A stretch of 64,000 nucleotides of DNA from Roseateles saccharophilus. GTDB lineage: Bacteria > Pseudomonadota > Gammaproteobacteria > Burkholderiales > Burkholderiaceae_C. The stretch's first letter is position 1. The number at the start of each line of letters is the position of its first letter. Positions 32,216 to 41,289 of this stretch are shown piece after piece. The translations under genes and the position numbers were made by a program. Location of the stretch: assembly GCF_004342485.1 (NCBI RefSeq), contig NZ_SMBU01000022.1, positions 1 through 64,000 on the forward strand. The letters run 5' to 3'. A model generated the notes under the pieces. It ran no database searches. It was not told the origin of the DNA and was given only the letters and a program-made list of their open reading frames with translations.

Positions 32216-33454
32216 GTGGACAGCTTTCTACTGGCCATCACGTCGCGCCGCGACGTTCCCAGTTCCGAACTGGACTTGATGGTCCGCAGAGTGGTGGTCA
32301 TCTTGTCGGGTTCGCGCGGCGGGTCCAGCCTGTTCAAGGAGACTCTGGCCCTTCATCCCCGCATCGCTTCGCTGGATGGGGAGTTGGATCCCTTGCTGAT
32401 CTTGTCCGGCAACGGATTCAACCAGAACTCCGACAGCGATTGCATCGAATGGATCGCCAACGCGGCGGAGCTGACCAGCAACATCCTGGACGAGCTTTCC
32501 TTTGCGTCGGCAGACCTTCTCGACACCGAACTGTTGCTGAGGAAATGGAAGAACCGGCTGCCGCTGCAGTTCCCTTTGCACTTTCTCGACCCCGACACCT
32601 ATCGCCGGCTGGAGCAGTCGCTGGAAGCGGCGTTGAGCCAGTTCGACCATGACGATCATCGCAGCGAGGCCGAGCTTCAGGAGCTTGTGCTCCGGGCCGT
32701 TTTCGGGGACGAGCCCTGGCGGATCAGCTACTACGACGGAAAGGCCGCTCCAGGATCGAACCTGCATTTCGACGAGCCACTGAAGATCGAGGAACCACCC
32801 TTCGTGGTGCCCACGCTCCGGCGGCGTGCCTTCGGCCTGGCTGACGTGCAGGACGCGGTACTCCTGTTCAAATCCCCGTCCGATGCCTACCGCATCGGCA
32901 TGTACGAACAGCTGTTCCCCAATGCCGAGGTGACCTATATCCACCTGACTCGCGGCTTTGCTCAGTCCGTCAACGGCCTGATGGATGGATGGCTCTACCC
33001 ACTCGGATTCTTTTCGCACGATCTCAGCAAGATTGGCTGCGAACTCGACATCCCGGGGTACTCGGACACCACACCCTTTGGGCGCAAATGGTGGAAGTTC
33101 GACCTGCCGCGCAACTGGCGGTACTTCACGAACTCGAAGCTGGAAGAGGTGTGCCTGAACCAGTGGTACTCCATTCACGATGCCATCCTGCAAAGCGGCG
33201 TCTGCACCTTGCGTGTCTCCTTTGAAGACTTCATCGCCAAACCCGCCGCGACGTTGAAGCTGATCACGGATCACCTGGACCTGCCCGCGATGGCCTTGCC
33301 AGCCGTGCTGCCTGTCAGGATGGCCACCGAGCCGCCTCGTTCGAGGCGCTGGCACAAAAGAGGTCGCCTGCTGATGGACCTTGGGCAGCGGGACGAGGTT
33401 CCCGAAATGATGGACAGGCTCGGTTACCCGATGGACCCCGACGCATGGCTGTGA
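32216..33454 (+). CDS. Sulfotransferase-family protein
   Basis: A protein of up to 412 residues. VVVILSGSRGGSSLFKETLA matches the 5'-phosphosulfate-binding loop and YIHLTRGFAQSVNGLMDGW the 3'-phosphate-binding segment; RVSFEDFIAKPAATLKLI is the later family motif. GTG at 32216 starts the longest form without a clear ribosome site; ATG at 32279, just before the P-loop strand, is an alternative. The last 10 bp overlap the arginase-fold gene. It is only distantly similar to the sulfotransferase at 28863. Confidence 0.78.
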   Translation: MDSFLLAITSRRDVPSSELDLMVRRVVVILSGSRGGSSLFKETLALHPRIASLDGELDPLLILSGNGFNQNSDSDCIEWIANAAELTSNILDELSFASADLLDTELLLRKWKNRLPLQFPLHFLDPDTYRRLEQSLEAALSQFDHDDHRSEAELQELVLRAVFGDEPWRISYYDGKAAPGSNLHFDEPLKIEEPPFVVPTLRRRAFGLADVQDAVLLFKSPSDAYRIGMYEQLFPNAEVTYIHLTRGFAQSVNGLMDGWLYPLGFFSHDLSKIGCELDIPGYSDTTPFGRKWWKFDLPRNWRYFTNSKLEEVCLNQWYSIHDAILQSGVCTLRVSFEDFIAKPAATLKLITDHLDLPAMALPAVLPVRMATEPPRSRRWHKRGRLLMDLGQRDEVPEMMDRLGYPMDPDAWL

Positions 33455-34275
33455 ACGCAAGGCTTCTGCTGCCCTACCTGATGGGCCAACGCCGCGACGG
33501 CCTTCGCCGCGTGCTCGACATCGACTGTCATCCCTGGGAGGTGCTGGCGCCGGAGCGACTGCACCACACGCGCATCGCCGACCCTGTTGCCAAGCTGCAA
33601 AGCCTCGGCTCGCTCTACGCGCTGCAGGCCGCACGCGTCGCCGCACTGACCCGCAGCGGAATGCGGCCGGTCTGCTTGGCGGGCGACTGCGTCGCCAGCC
33701 TAGGCATGTTGGCCGGCTTGCAACAAGCCGGACAGCCGCCCGAGCGCGTCCTTTGGTTGGACGCCCATGGTGACTTCCACACCTGGTCCAGCACGCAGAC
33801 CGAGTACATCGGCGGCATGCCGCTGGCCATGTTCGTCGGCCGCGTGGACCACGACTCCGATCCGCGCAGCCAGGCGGCACTCGCCTGTCTGGCCACCATC
33901 GGCGTGCAGGCCTATCCGCAGTCGCAGATCGTTCTTGCCGATGCGCGCGACCTCGATCCCGGCGAGCGGGAAGCCCTGCTGGAGTCTCAGATCCAACGTT
34001 GCGACGTCGGCGCTGTCCTGGAGCACCTGCAGCCGCGAGAGCGGATCTATGTGCACTGGGACACCGACGTCATCGACGATCAGGCTCAAATGCCGGCGCT
34101 CAAATACCATGTCCAACGCGGACCGAGTGCCGCCGACATGGCCGCTCTTTTCGAGGCCCTGCGGGCTTGCAACATCGTTGCAGTCTCCGTCTCCGCCTGG
34201 CATGCGGAGCGGGACGAAGACGACATGACCGCCAGGGCTTGCCTGAACCTGTTGAACACGCTGATCGCCCCATGA
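33445..34275 (+). CDS. Arginase/agmatinase-fold protein with altered metal site
   Basis: A 276-residue ureohydrolase-fold protein. The DAHGDFHT motif and HWDTDVIDD (usually S-F-D-x-D-x-x-D-P) keep five of the expected manganese ligands. The first motif, normally GGDHS, reads AGDCVASLG, so the histidine ligand is replaced by cysteine. The enzyme may bind one metal, use another metal, or have lost hydrolase activity. It overlaps the sulfotransferase by 10 bp and is probably co-translated with it; a shared pathway is inferred. Confidence 0.78.
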   Translation: MAVNARLLLPYLMGQRRDGLRRVLDIDCHPWEVLAPERLHHTRIADPVAKLQSLGSLYALQAARVAALTRSGMRPVCLAGDCVASLGMLAGLQQAGQPPERVLWLDAHGDFHTWSSTQTEYIGGMPLAMFVGRVDHDSDPRSQAALACLATIGVQAYPQSQIVLADARDLDPGEREALLESQIQRCDVGAVLEHLQPRERIYVHWDTDVIDDQAQMPALKYHVQRGPSAADMAALFEALRACNIVAVSVSAWHAERDEDDMTARACLNLLNTLIAP

Positions 34276-34539
34276 CGCCTCGCCTGCTGGGGAGGCCCGG
34301 CGCGAAACCGATGCCGAAGCAAGGGCGCAAGCCCAACAGCACCGGTGTGCCGCTCGGGATTGCACGAGGAATACCTGACACCCTCCCCTGACGCGTTTCG
34401 TGAGACGGTCACCCACCAGCATCGTCGAACCCGAACCAGCATCGTTGGACCCAAGGCAGTTAGTCTTGTGAGGCCACGCTTAAGCTCAATGGGGCTCGGC
34501 AGAGCTCCATATGCGTCGAGCTGCTCTCGGCCAACATCT
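34276..34539. other. Intergenic stretch before the IS256 scar
   Basis: An ATG at 34272 overlaps the arginase stop and opens 39 codons, but the peptide resembles nothing and ends at 34391. It may be the start of a gene cut by the transposon to its right. Nothing else is supported. Confidence 0.3.
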
Positions 34540-34787
34540 GGGCCTTGCCGGCATGCGCCAGGGCATTCCTCATGAAATGCAAGCGGCAGCACTGCCGGCT
34601 TGCTTTGAGCCCCCTGCTGGCGGCCGCTTTGACGCCCTGGTGGCTGTCGCTGACATGAGCTTCCGCCGCGCAGCCCGCGGCGGTTGAGGCCGCGCAGGAA
34701 CTCGGCCAAGAAGAGTTCGGCTTCGCTGGCGCCGACCTTCAGCCCAAGCACCTCGCGCTCGCCGTCGGCGTTGACCGCCCATGGCAA
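34540..34787 (-). pseudogene. IS256 (mutator) family transposase fragment, frameshifted
   Basis: On the minus strand one frame gives AVNADGEREVLGLKVGASEA and EFLRGLNRRGLRG; a second frame continues with SDSHQGVKAAASRGLKAS and LHFMRNALAHAGKAQM. Together they are a contiguous piece of an IS256-type transposase core with one frameshift and one small gap. The N- and C-terminal parts are missing. Confidence 0.85.
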
Positions 34788-34816
34788 CCATGACGGCCAA
34801 GTCCGATTCGCGTGAC

Positions 34817-34978
34817 GTAGTTCCTTTGTATTTCAAGCGGCGGAGCGCTCAATGGCGTCGTCGTGACTAATGTGACATTCGGAACTTACGTGACGACCCG
34901 AATCAGGCCGCCGGATCCGGCCTAAGCACAGACCGAAGCGGGAAGACGCTCCGGCGTGCACCGCCCGAAAGGCTTGCC
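34817..34978 (+). promoter_or_regulatory. Leader of the aer-like gene, repeated at 36604-36760
   Basis: This leader starts GTAGTTCCTT and contains GCGTCGTCGTGAC, CGGAACTTACGTGACGAC and an AAAGG ribosome site before the ATG at 34979. A diverged second copy with the same block order lies at 36604-36760 and also ends in an ATG followed by similar codons. Conservation of the blocks suggests promoter or operator function; I cannot assign a sigma-28 promoter with confidence. Confidence 0.5.
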
Positions 34979-36536
34979 ATGCGCACCAACCTTCCCATCA
35001 CTCAACGCGAATTCGACTTTCCAGCCGGCGTCACCCTCATGTCGACGACAGACACTCACAGCCGCATCAACTATGCCAATGCAGCGTTCATTGGGGTCAG
35101 CGGCTTCGACCGTGATGAGCTCATGGGCCAGCCGCACAACCTTGTGCGACACCCTGACATGCCGACACAGGCTTTTGCGGACATGTGGGCCACACTCAAG
35201 GCCGGAGAGTCCTGGACGGCGCTGGTCAAGAATCGTCGCAAGAACGGCGACCACTATTGGGTGCGCGCCAACGCCACGCCGGTCATCCGCAACGGTCAAA
35301 CGACCGGCTATATGTCCGTGCGCACGAAGCCCAGTCGCGAAGAGGTGGCCCAAGCCGAAACGCTCTACCGGGAACTCCGCGAAGGCCGTGCCAGCCACAG
35401 GGCATTTCGCCAGGGCCTCGTCGTCCGCACCGGCCTGTTGGGATGGATGTCAGCCTTGCAGACCATGCCAATACGCTGGCGCATTCGCGTCGCACTCGGC
35501 GCGGTCGCGGTGCTCGGAAGCGTCGGTGCGGCCATGTCAGGACTCGCCGGTATTCCCCTGTCGACCTTCGCCACGGGACTGGCTGCCGTGGTCGGAGCCG
35601 CGATGGGCTGGCTGGAAGCGCAGATCGCCCGGCCCCTGCAGGTCGTGCAGCGGCAGGCGCTGAGCGTGGCGGCCGGGCAGCCGGGCAGCCGGGGGAGAAT
35701 ATCCATCTGAACCGTGTGGACGAGGTGGGCATGATCCTGCGCGCGGTCAATCAGGCAGGGTTGAACCTGAGGTCCTTGGTCGATGATGTCGACGGGCAGG
35801 TTTCTGGGCTGCGAACGCCAGCGCGGAAATCGCGCAGGGCAATGGCGACCTCAGCGCCCGCACTGAACAGGCAGCCTCCAGCCTGCAACAGACTGCTGCC
35901 TCGATGGAAGAAATGACCGCCGCGGTCAAGGCCAGCGCCGAATCGGCGCGACAGGCCGTGCAACTGGCAGGTTCGGCCCGAGACGCCGCGGCGAAGGGTG
36001 GCGATGTCGTTGGGCAAGTGGTCGAGACGATGCGCCGCATCAGCGAAGCCAGCCATCGAATCTCCGACATCATCGGCGTCATCGACAGCATCGCCTTCCA
36101 GACCAACATCCTGGCCCTGAACGCCGCGGTCGAGGCGGCGCGCGCCGGTGACCAGGGGCGAGGCTTTGCCGTGGTGGCAGGAGAAGTGCGCGTTCTCGCG
36201 CGCCGCAGCGCGGACGCGGCCAAGGAAATCAAGCAACTGATCGGCAGCAGCGTCGAGCGCGTCGAGGCGGGATCGGACCTTGTCGGTCAGGCCGGCAACC
36301 GCATGGAAGAGATCGTGACCCAAGTCCGGCGCGTGACCGACCTCATCAGCGAGATTGGTGCTGCCACCGAGGAGCAGTCGAGCGGCATCGGCCAGGTCAA
36401 CCAGGCCGTCTCCCAATTGGATGAGGTCACTCAGCAGAACGCGGCGCTCGTCGAACAGTCGGCGGCCTCGGCGCATAGCCTCCAAGGACAGGCAGGACGG
36501 TTGGTGGAGGCTTTGGCCGTCTTCAGCCGCGCCTGA
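34979..36536 (+). pseudogene. aer: Aer-type PAS chemoreceptor, two frameshifts
   Basis: An energy-taxis receptor in three reading frames. Frame one (34979-35690) has the PAS domain with NYANAAFIGVSGFDRDELMG and LVRHPDMP, then a membrane hairpin. The break is an 8-bp tandem duplication (CCGGGCAG at 35673-35680 and 35681-35688). Frame two continues QPGENIHLNRVDEVGM to about 35810, and frame three from there gives [20 protein letters not shown], the hairpin tip [19 protein letters not shown] and a normal C-terminus at 36536. Removing one repeat unit and correcting the second site restores a full Aer of about 515 residues, so decay is recent. Confidence 0.88.
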
Positions 36537-37075
36537 TGCAGTTGCTCCCGCGCCCCCGGGCATCTCCGGGATTGCCCGCAACAAGTCTCCCGCGTTCGTG
36601 AAGTAGTTCCTTGGGATCCTGCAGTCGGCGGCGCGCCAATGGAGGCGTCGTGACCAACGTGCCAATTGGAACTTGTGTGACGACTCGGAACGGCTGCCGT
36701 ATTCAGCCGGCGTTCACAGCCTAACCGGCGCCGAGAAGCGCCGATCGAAAGGACCCACCATGCGTGCCAACCTGCTTGACGGCCAAAGGAGTTCCGGTCT
36801 CGCGGCTAATGCTGCTGCCCTTCCGATATCCCGACGTAGCCCAGTCGTGGATGACGTCGGTCGTGCCCAGCCTTTGGACTATCCATGCGACGTGCCATGG
36901 CAGCCGACCATGATGGACCAATCCAGTTGGCTCGCGGGGAGGGAGTGGGCTTGGGAGGGCCTCGGCGCACAGGCATCGCAAGCGACGCCTGTCCCGCACG
37001 CACCGCGAAGATCTGGGCGCCGCTAACCCAGGGAACAAGCCGCCTCCACTGGGTCACACCAACGCGTCACCGGTC
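36537..37075. other. Non-coding stretch with a second, bodiless aer leader
   Basis: From 36604 this region repeats the aer leader, and ATG at 36761 opens with MRANL like the aer start (MRTNL). After about five codons similarity ends, so only the promoter and first codons of a paralogue remain. A frame of 117 codons crossing the region (36673-37026) has no recognisable domain. The rest up to 37075 is leader for the HTH-REC gene. Confidence 0.5.
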
Positions 37076-37675
37076 ATGCCTCACGAACCCAATCCAGCCC
37101 CCCCTTCAGTCCTGACTTCCCGGGAGGCCGGACAGCTTTGCGGCGTCAGCTTTCGCACGGTGATCCGTTGGATCGAGCGCGGCGAGCTGTCGGCGTATCG
37201 CCTCCCCGGTCGTGGCGACTATCGGATCGCGCTCTCCGATCTTCGGGATTTCGCGCGGCGGCACGGCCTGCCTGATCCAGCGGCCGCCAGCAGTGCGCCT
37301 ACCCGTCCCGACCGCATCCTCGTCGCGGACGACGAGCCCTCGATGGCCCGGGCCATACAGCGTGTACTCCGCCCCGCGGGCTACGAGACGCTCGTGGCTA
37401 CCGACGGTTTCCAGGCCGGCTCGATGCTGCACAGTTTCGCCCCGGCGTTGATGACGTTGGACCTACAGATGCCGGGGCTGGACGGCTTTGGCGTGCTGCG
37501 CTTCCTGCGCGACAGCAAGCCACGTCCCGATCTGCGTATCCTGGTCGTTTCGGGCGAATCGGAACAGCGACTGCGTGAAGCGCGCGAACTGGGCGCACAT
37601 AGGACGCTTGCCAAGCCTTTTGACAACGGGCAGTTGTTGGCGACCGTGCAGGCGCTGCTGGCGGGATCACACTGA
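37076..37675 (+). CDS. Response regulator with N-terminal MerR/excisionase-type HTH
   Basis: A 199-residue regulator with the DNA-binding domain first: residues 12-63 (LTSREAGQLCGVSFRTVIRW, then RGELSAYRLPGRGDYRI) form a MerR/excisionase-like winged HTH. A REC domain at about 78-197 has VADDEPS, acceptor Asp in LMTLDLQMPGLDGFG, VVSGE and the Lys in LAKPFDNGQ. This order is the reverse of common response regulators. It precedes the MHYT-GGDEF-EAL gene by 12 bp, so the two are likely co-transcribed. Confidence 0.88.
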   Translation: MPHEPNPAPPSVLTSREAGQLCGVSFRTVIRWIERGELSAYRLPGRGDYRIALSDLRDFARRHGLPDPAAASSAPTRPDRILVADDEPSMARAIQRVLRPAGYETLVATDGFQAGSMLHSFAPALMTLDLQMPGLDGFGVLRFLRDSKPRPDLRILVVSGESEQRLREARELGAHRTLAKPFDNGQLLATVQALLAGSH

Positions 37676-37687
37676 CGGAGGCGCCTG

Positions 37688-39844
37688 ATGAGCTACCTCA
37701 AGGCAAGCTACGACCCCTGGTTGGTCGTCCTGTCGGTCTTCATCGCCAGCTTCGCCTCGTATGTTGCCTTGAACCTCGCTCGCCGCGTGGGCGAACCGGA
37801 CCGACGGGCCGCAAAGGCCTGGTGGGTCGGTGGCTCCGTCGTGATGGGGACGGGAATCTGGTCCATGCATTTCGTCGGCATGCTGGCGTTCAGTCTGCCG
37901 ATCGCGATTGGCTACACCGCGCTGCTGACCTTCACCTCCTGGATCGCCGCGGTCGTCGTATCCGGCATCGCGCTGGGTATCGCCGGTCGTGGTGCGCTGA
38001 CGGGCGGGCGACTTGTGCAGGGGGCGGTAGCCATGGGAGCCGGCATCTGCGCGATGCACTACAGCGGCATGGCCGCAATCGACATGGAGCCCGGCATTGC
38101 TTGGGATCCGGGATGGGTGTTGGTCTCTGTCGCTATCGCGGTGGGCGCCTCAGCCACCGCCCTCGTCATCTTCTTCAAACTGGCGCGGCTGGATGGGTTT
38201 CGCGGCGCTATGGTGCAAGGGCTCTCCGCGGTCGTCATGGGTCTGGCCATCAGTGGCATGCACTACACCGCCATGGCCGCCGCACGCGTCCCGCTCGACG
38301 CCGTTTGCTCGAGCGCCGGAGCGCTCTCCGGGAGCAGGCTGGAGACCCTGGTCGTCATGGTCGCGCTGGCGATGTTGGCATGTACGTGGATTGTCTTGTC
38401 GCTGGACGCCCGCACGCAGCGCAAGACGCTCGTGCTTGCGAAATCTCTGCGCCTCTCCAACGAACAACTTGCAAGAGCCAACGAGGAACTGCGCCGCCGC
38501 ACCTTCGTGGATCCCTTGACCGACCTGCCCAATCGCAAGCTGTTCGAGGACCGACTCGCTCATGCCGTGGCGATCCACAAGCGGCTCGATGACCGCCCGG
38601 GGGAACGCGCGCATGGGACGCTGGCCGTGCTCTTCATCGACCTGGACGGCTTCAAGCCCGTCAATGATTCATTCGGCCACGGCGCTGGCGACCTGGTGCT
38701 CACGGAAGTGGCGCGACGGCTTGGTCAGAGCGCACGGGCCGGCGATACGGTGGCTCGTGTGGGCGGCGACGAATTCCTGCTGCTGATGGAGGATGTGGGC
38801 ACGGTCGCCGACTGCACGGCCCTGGCTGCCCGCCTGTGCGAAGCCCTACGCGCGCCGATCAAGCTGGGCGGACAGGCCATCGAGATCTCAGCCTCCATCG
38901 GCATCGCCGCTGCACCGGGGCATGGTGAGCGTGATCGCCTCATCGCCCATGCCGACGCAGCGATGTACGCAGCCAAGCGTGCTGGCGGCAACGGCTACAC
39001 GCTGTTCGAGTCCCGCATGGACGCCGATGCACATGCGCAGCTGAGCCTGCAAGCCGAACTGCGGCATGCCGCCGAGCGCGGCGAGTTGATGCTGTACTAC
39101 CAGCCCAAGATTGCAGGCCGGGGCGGCCAGATCCACAGCGTCGAGGCCCTGCTGCGCTGGCGCCACCCTCGGCGCGGTTTGATCGGGCCGGCCGAGTTCA
39201 TCCCGCTGGCGGAGCGTTTTGGCTTCATCGCGCAGGTCGGCCAATGGGTTGTCGAAGAGACCTGCCGACAAATGCACGAATGGAGTGCGCAAGGTGTTCA
39301 TATCCGCGTGGCCATCAACCTGTCCGCCCAGCAGTTGCGTGATGCAGACCTCGCAGGGAAGATCGGCCGCGCAATCCGGTGTTACGACATCGCCCCTGAT
39401 CGACTGCTCTGCGAGATCACCGAATCGGCCGCGATGGAAGATGTGGAGTCCACGCAACGCGTATTCGATGGCTTGGCCCGTATCGGCATATTCCTGTCCA
39501 TCGACGACTTCGGCACCGGCTTCAGCAGCCTGGGCTATCTACGCCGACTCCCGGCCAAGCAGTTGAAGATCGACCGCAGCTTTGTCCAGGATCTGGAAAC
39601 CAGCCCGGACGCCCGGGCCATCGTCGACGCTGTCGTGCAGCTAGCTCATGCCCTGGGCCTCAAGGTCGTCGCCGAGGGTGTCGAAACCGAAGCCCAGCGA
39701 GCCATCTTGGTCGCCCTCGGCAGCGATGAGCTTCAGGGCTACCTGTTCGCACGCCCCATGCCCGCCATGGATTTGCTGGACTGGATGCTGGACCGCACGC
39801 CTGTCGGCGATATCGACTTCGCCCCCTCGGTCATTGATGCGTGA
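37688..39844 (+). CDS. MHYT-GGDEF-EAL membrane protein (c-di-GMP turnover)
   Basis: A 718-residue inner-membrane protein. Seven helices in residues 1-245 carry MHYT-type repeats (SMHFVGM, AMHYSGM, GMHYTAM), proposed to sense O2, NO or CO through metal. GGDEF (about 275-445) is intact, RVGGDEFLLLME, with an RAGD inhibitory-site motif just before it. EAL (about 455-705) keeps EALLRW, NLSAQQL, CEITES, DDFGTGFSSLGYL and AEGVE, so both synthase and phosphodiesterase activities are possible. It sits downstream of a response regulator and 128 bp before another REC gene. Confidence 0.93.
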   Translation: MSYLKASYDPWLVVLSVFIASFASYVALNLARRVGEPDRRAAKAWWVGGSVVMGTGIWSMHFVGMLAFSLPIAIGYTALLTFTSWIAAVVVSGIALGIAGRGALTGGRLVQGAVAMGAGICAMHYSGMAAIDMEPGIAWDPGWVLVSVAIAVGASATALVIFFKLARLDGFRGAMVQGLSAVVMGLAISGMHYTAMAAARVPLDAVCSSAGALSGSRLETLVVMVALAMLACTWIVLSLDARTQRKTLVLAKSLRLSNEQLARANEELRRRTFVDPLTDLPNRKLFEDRLAHAVAIHKRLDDRPGERAHGTLAVLFIDLDGFKPVNDSFGHGAGDLVLTEVARRLGQSARAGDTVARVGGDEFLLLMEDVGTVADCTALAARLCEALRAPIKLGGQAIEISASIGIAAAPGHGERDRLIAHADAAMYAAKRAGGNGYTLFESRMDADAHAQLSLQAELRHAAERGELMLYYQPKIAGRGGQIHSVEALLRWRHPRRGLIGPAEFIPLAERFGFIAQVGQWVVEETCRQMHEWSAQGVHIRVAINLSAQQLRDADLAGKIGRAIRCYDIAPDRLLCEITESAAMEDVESTQRVFDGLARIGIFLSIDDFGTGFSSLGYLRRLPAKQLKIDRSFVQDLETSPDARAIVDAVVQLAHALGLKVVAEGVETEAQRAILVALGSDELQGYLFARPMPAMDLLDWMLDRTPVGDIDFAPSVIDA

Positions 39845-39972
39845 ACTGCTGCTCAACCGTCGGATGACCATGCCTGACAGTTCGGGAATACGGCAAAAAC
39901 TAGACAGTCGCGCCACAGCCGGCATGCCTAAACTTCCTTCTCAATGGCAAGGCTAGGTCCAGGGAGAACCGT

Positions 39973-41289
39973 ATGGATTCAATTGCCTCCGATCCACCTG
40001 TCGTCCTCTTCGTCGACGACGAGCCCGCCATCCTCAGTGCGCTACGACGCCTCTTCCGGCCGCTGGGTTACCGCGTGCTGCTGGCCGAGAGCGGCCCAGC
40101 GGGACTGGATCTTCTGGAGAAGGAGCCGGTCGACCTCGTGGTCTCCGACATGCGCATGCCGGAGATGGACGGGGCGACCTTGTTGGAAAAGGTACGCGAG
40201 CGCTGGCCAACGGTCGGTCGCATCCTGCTGACCGGCTATGCCGACATCGCCTCCACCGTCGCCGCAATCAACCGTGGACAAATCCACCGCTATATCGCGA
40301 AGCCCTGGGATGACCGCGAGCTCGTGATGTGCGTTCAGGACGGGCTGGAGCGCCGTCGTCTGGAGCAGGAGAACAAGTCACTGCTGCGTCTGACGCGCGA
40401 GCAGAACGATGAACTGCAGACCCTCAACGCCAGCCTTGCCGAGCGGGTGAAGGCGCGAACGGGGGAGCTCGAGCAGGTCAATGCCATGCTCGAGACCTCG
40501 TTCGCTCAGGTGCAGGAGAACTTCCTGCTCTCGATCAATGTCTTCTCCGGCCTCGTCGAGCTGCGCTCCAGTGGCTTGGCCGGATATTCGCGTCAGGTGG
40601 CCGACTTGGCGCGGCGCATTGCACGCCGCCTCAGTGGTGGAGCGATGATGGAGGAGGATGTCTACATCGCCGGGCTTCTGCATGAGATCGGCAAGATTGG
40701 GTTTCCGGACCCGCTGTTGCGCAAGCCGCTGTCGGCCATGTCCGGCGATGAGCTGGCTCTGTATCGCCGCCATACCTTGAACGGTGAAGCCGCCTTGCTG
40801 CCCCTGGGCCGGCTCCAGCGCGTCGCCCGCTACGTGCGCTCGCATCATGAGCGCATCGATGGCAAGGGCTTCCCGGATGCGCTGAGTGGTGAAGAAGTCC
40901 CCCTCGGCGCACAGATCCTCAGCGTATCCAGCGATTTCTACGCCGCCCAGTCGGGACGGCTGTCACTCAAGCGCTACGCCCCGGCAGAAGCACAGGCCCT
41001 GATCCGCGGTGGCGCCGAAACACGCTACAAGACCAGTGTCGTCGAAGCCTTCGAACTGGCGCTGGGCGACGAACCCACCGACAAGCCTGACGACCGTCAA
41101 CTGCAGGCTTACGAGGTCGCCCCTGGCATGGTGCTGTCGCGCGACCTGCTGTCCCCACAGGGTACGCTGCTGCTGGCCGCTGGCTTCGTCTTCGACGCAC
41201 GCGTCGTCCGGCAGCTGCGCGAGTTTTCCGGTCGCGAGGGTGTGAAGCTCGAGATCTTCGTCAAGCTGCAAGAAGGAGTCCATCCTTGA
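39973..41289 (+). CDS. Response regulator with degenerate HD-GYP domain
   Basis: A 438-residue protein. REC (about 10-130) has FVDDEPA and acceptor Asp in LVVSDMRMPEMDG. A coiled coil near 135-175 leads to an HD-GYP-like domain: LLHEIGKIGFPDPLL where HD is replaced by HE, and SHHERIDGKGFPDAL where GYP reads GFP; the later DFYAA replaces the usual D-x-x-D-A. c-di-GMP phosphodiesterase activity is therefore doubtful, and it may be a binding or partner protein. It overlaps the next regulator by 4 bp. Confidence 0.87.
   Translation: MDSIASDPPVVLFVDDEPAILSALRRLFRPLGYRVLLAESGPAGLDLLEKEPVDLVVSDMRMPEMDGATLLEKVRERWPTVGRILLTGYADIASTVAAINRGQIHRYIAKPWDDRELVMCVQDGLERRRLEQENKSLLRLTREQNDELQTLNASLAERVKARTGELEQVNAMLETSFAQVQENFLLSINVFSGLVELRSSGLAGYSRQVADLARRIARRLSGGAMMEEDVYIAGLLHEIGKIGFPDPLLRKPLSAMSGDELALYRRHTLNGEAALLPLGRLQRVARYVRSHHERIDGKGFPDALSGEEVPLGAQILSVSSDFYAAQSGRLSLKRYAPAEAQALIRGGAETRYKTSVVEAFELALGDEPTDKPDDRQLQAYEVAPGMVLSRDLLSPQGTLLLAAGFVFDARVVRQLREFSGREGVKLEIFVKLQEGVHP

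Noticed and set aside
32228-33880. Minus-strand open frame of 550 codons opposite the second sulfotransferase
   Set aside because: The plus strand encodes recognisable sulfotransferase motifs in a coupled gene set; the minus translation shows none.
34272-34391. 39-codon frame overlapping the arginase stop as ATGA
   Set aside because: The overlap is attractive, but the peptide is basic and low in information and leads into a transposon scar, so a gene cannot be supported.
36673-37026. 117-codon frame between aer and the HTH-REC gene
   Set aside because: It crosses the duplicated aer leader and the lost aer start; the translation has no domain and no ribosome site.
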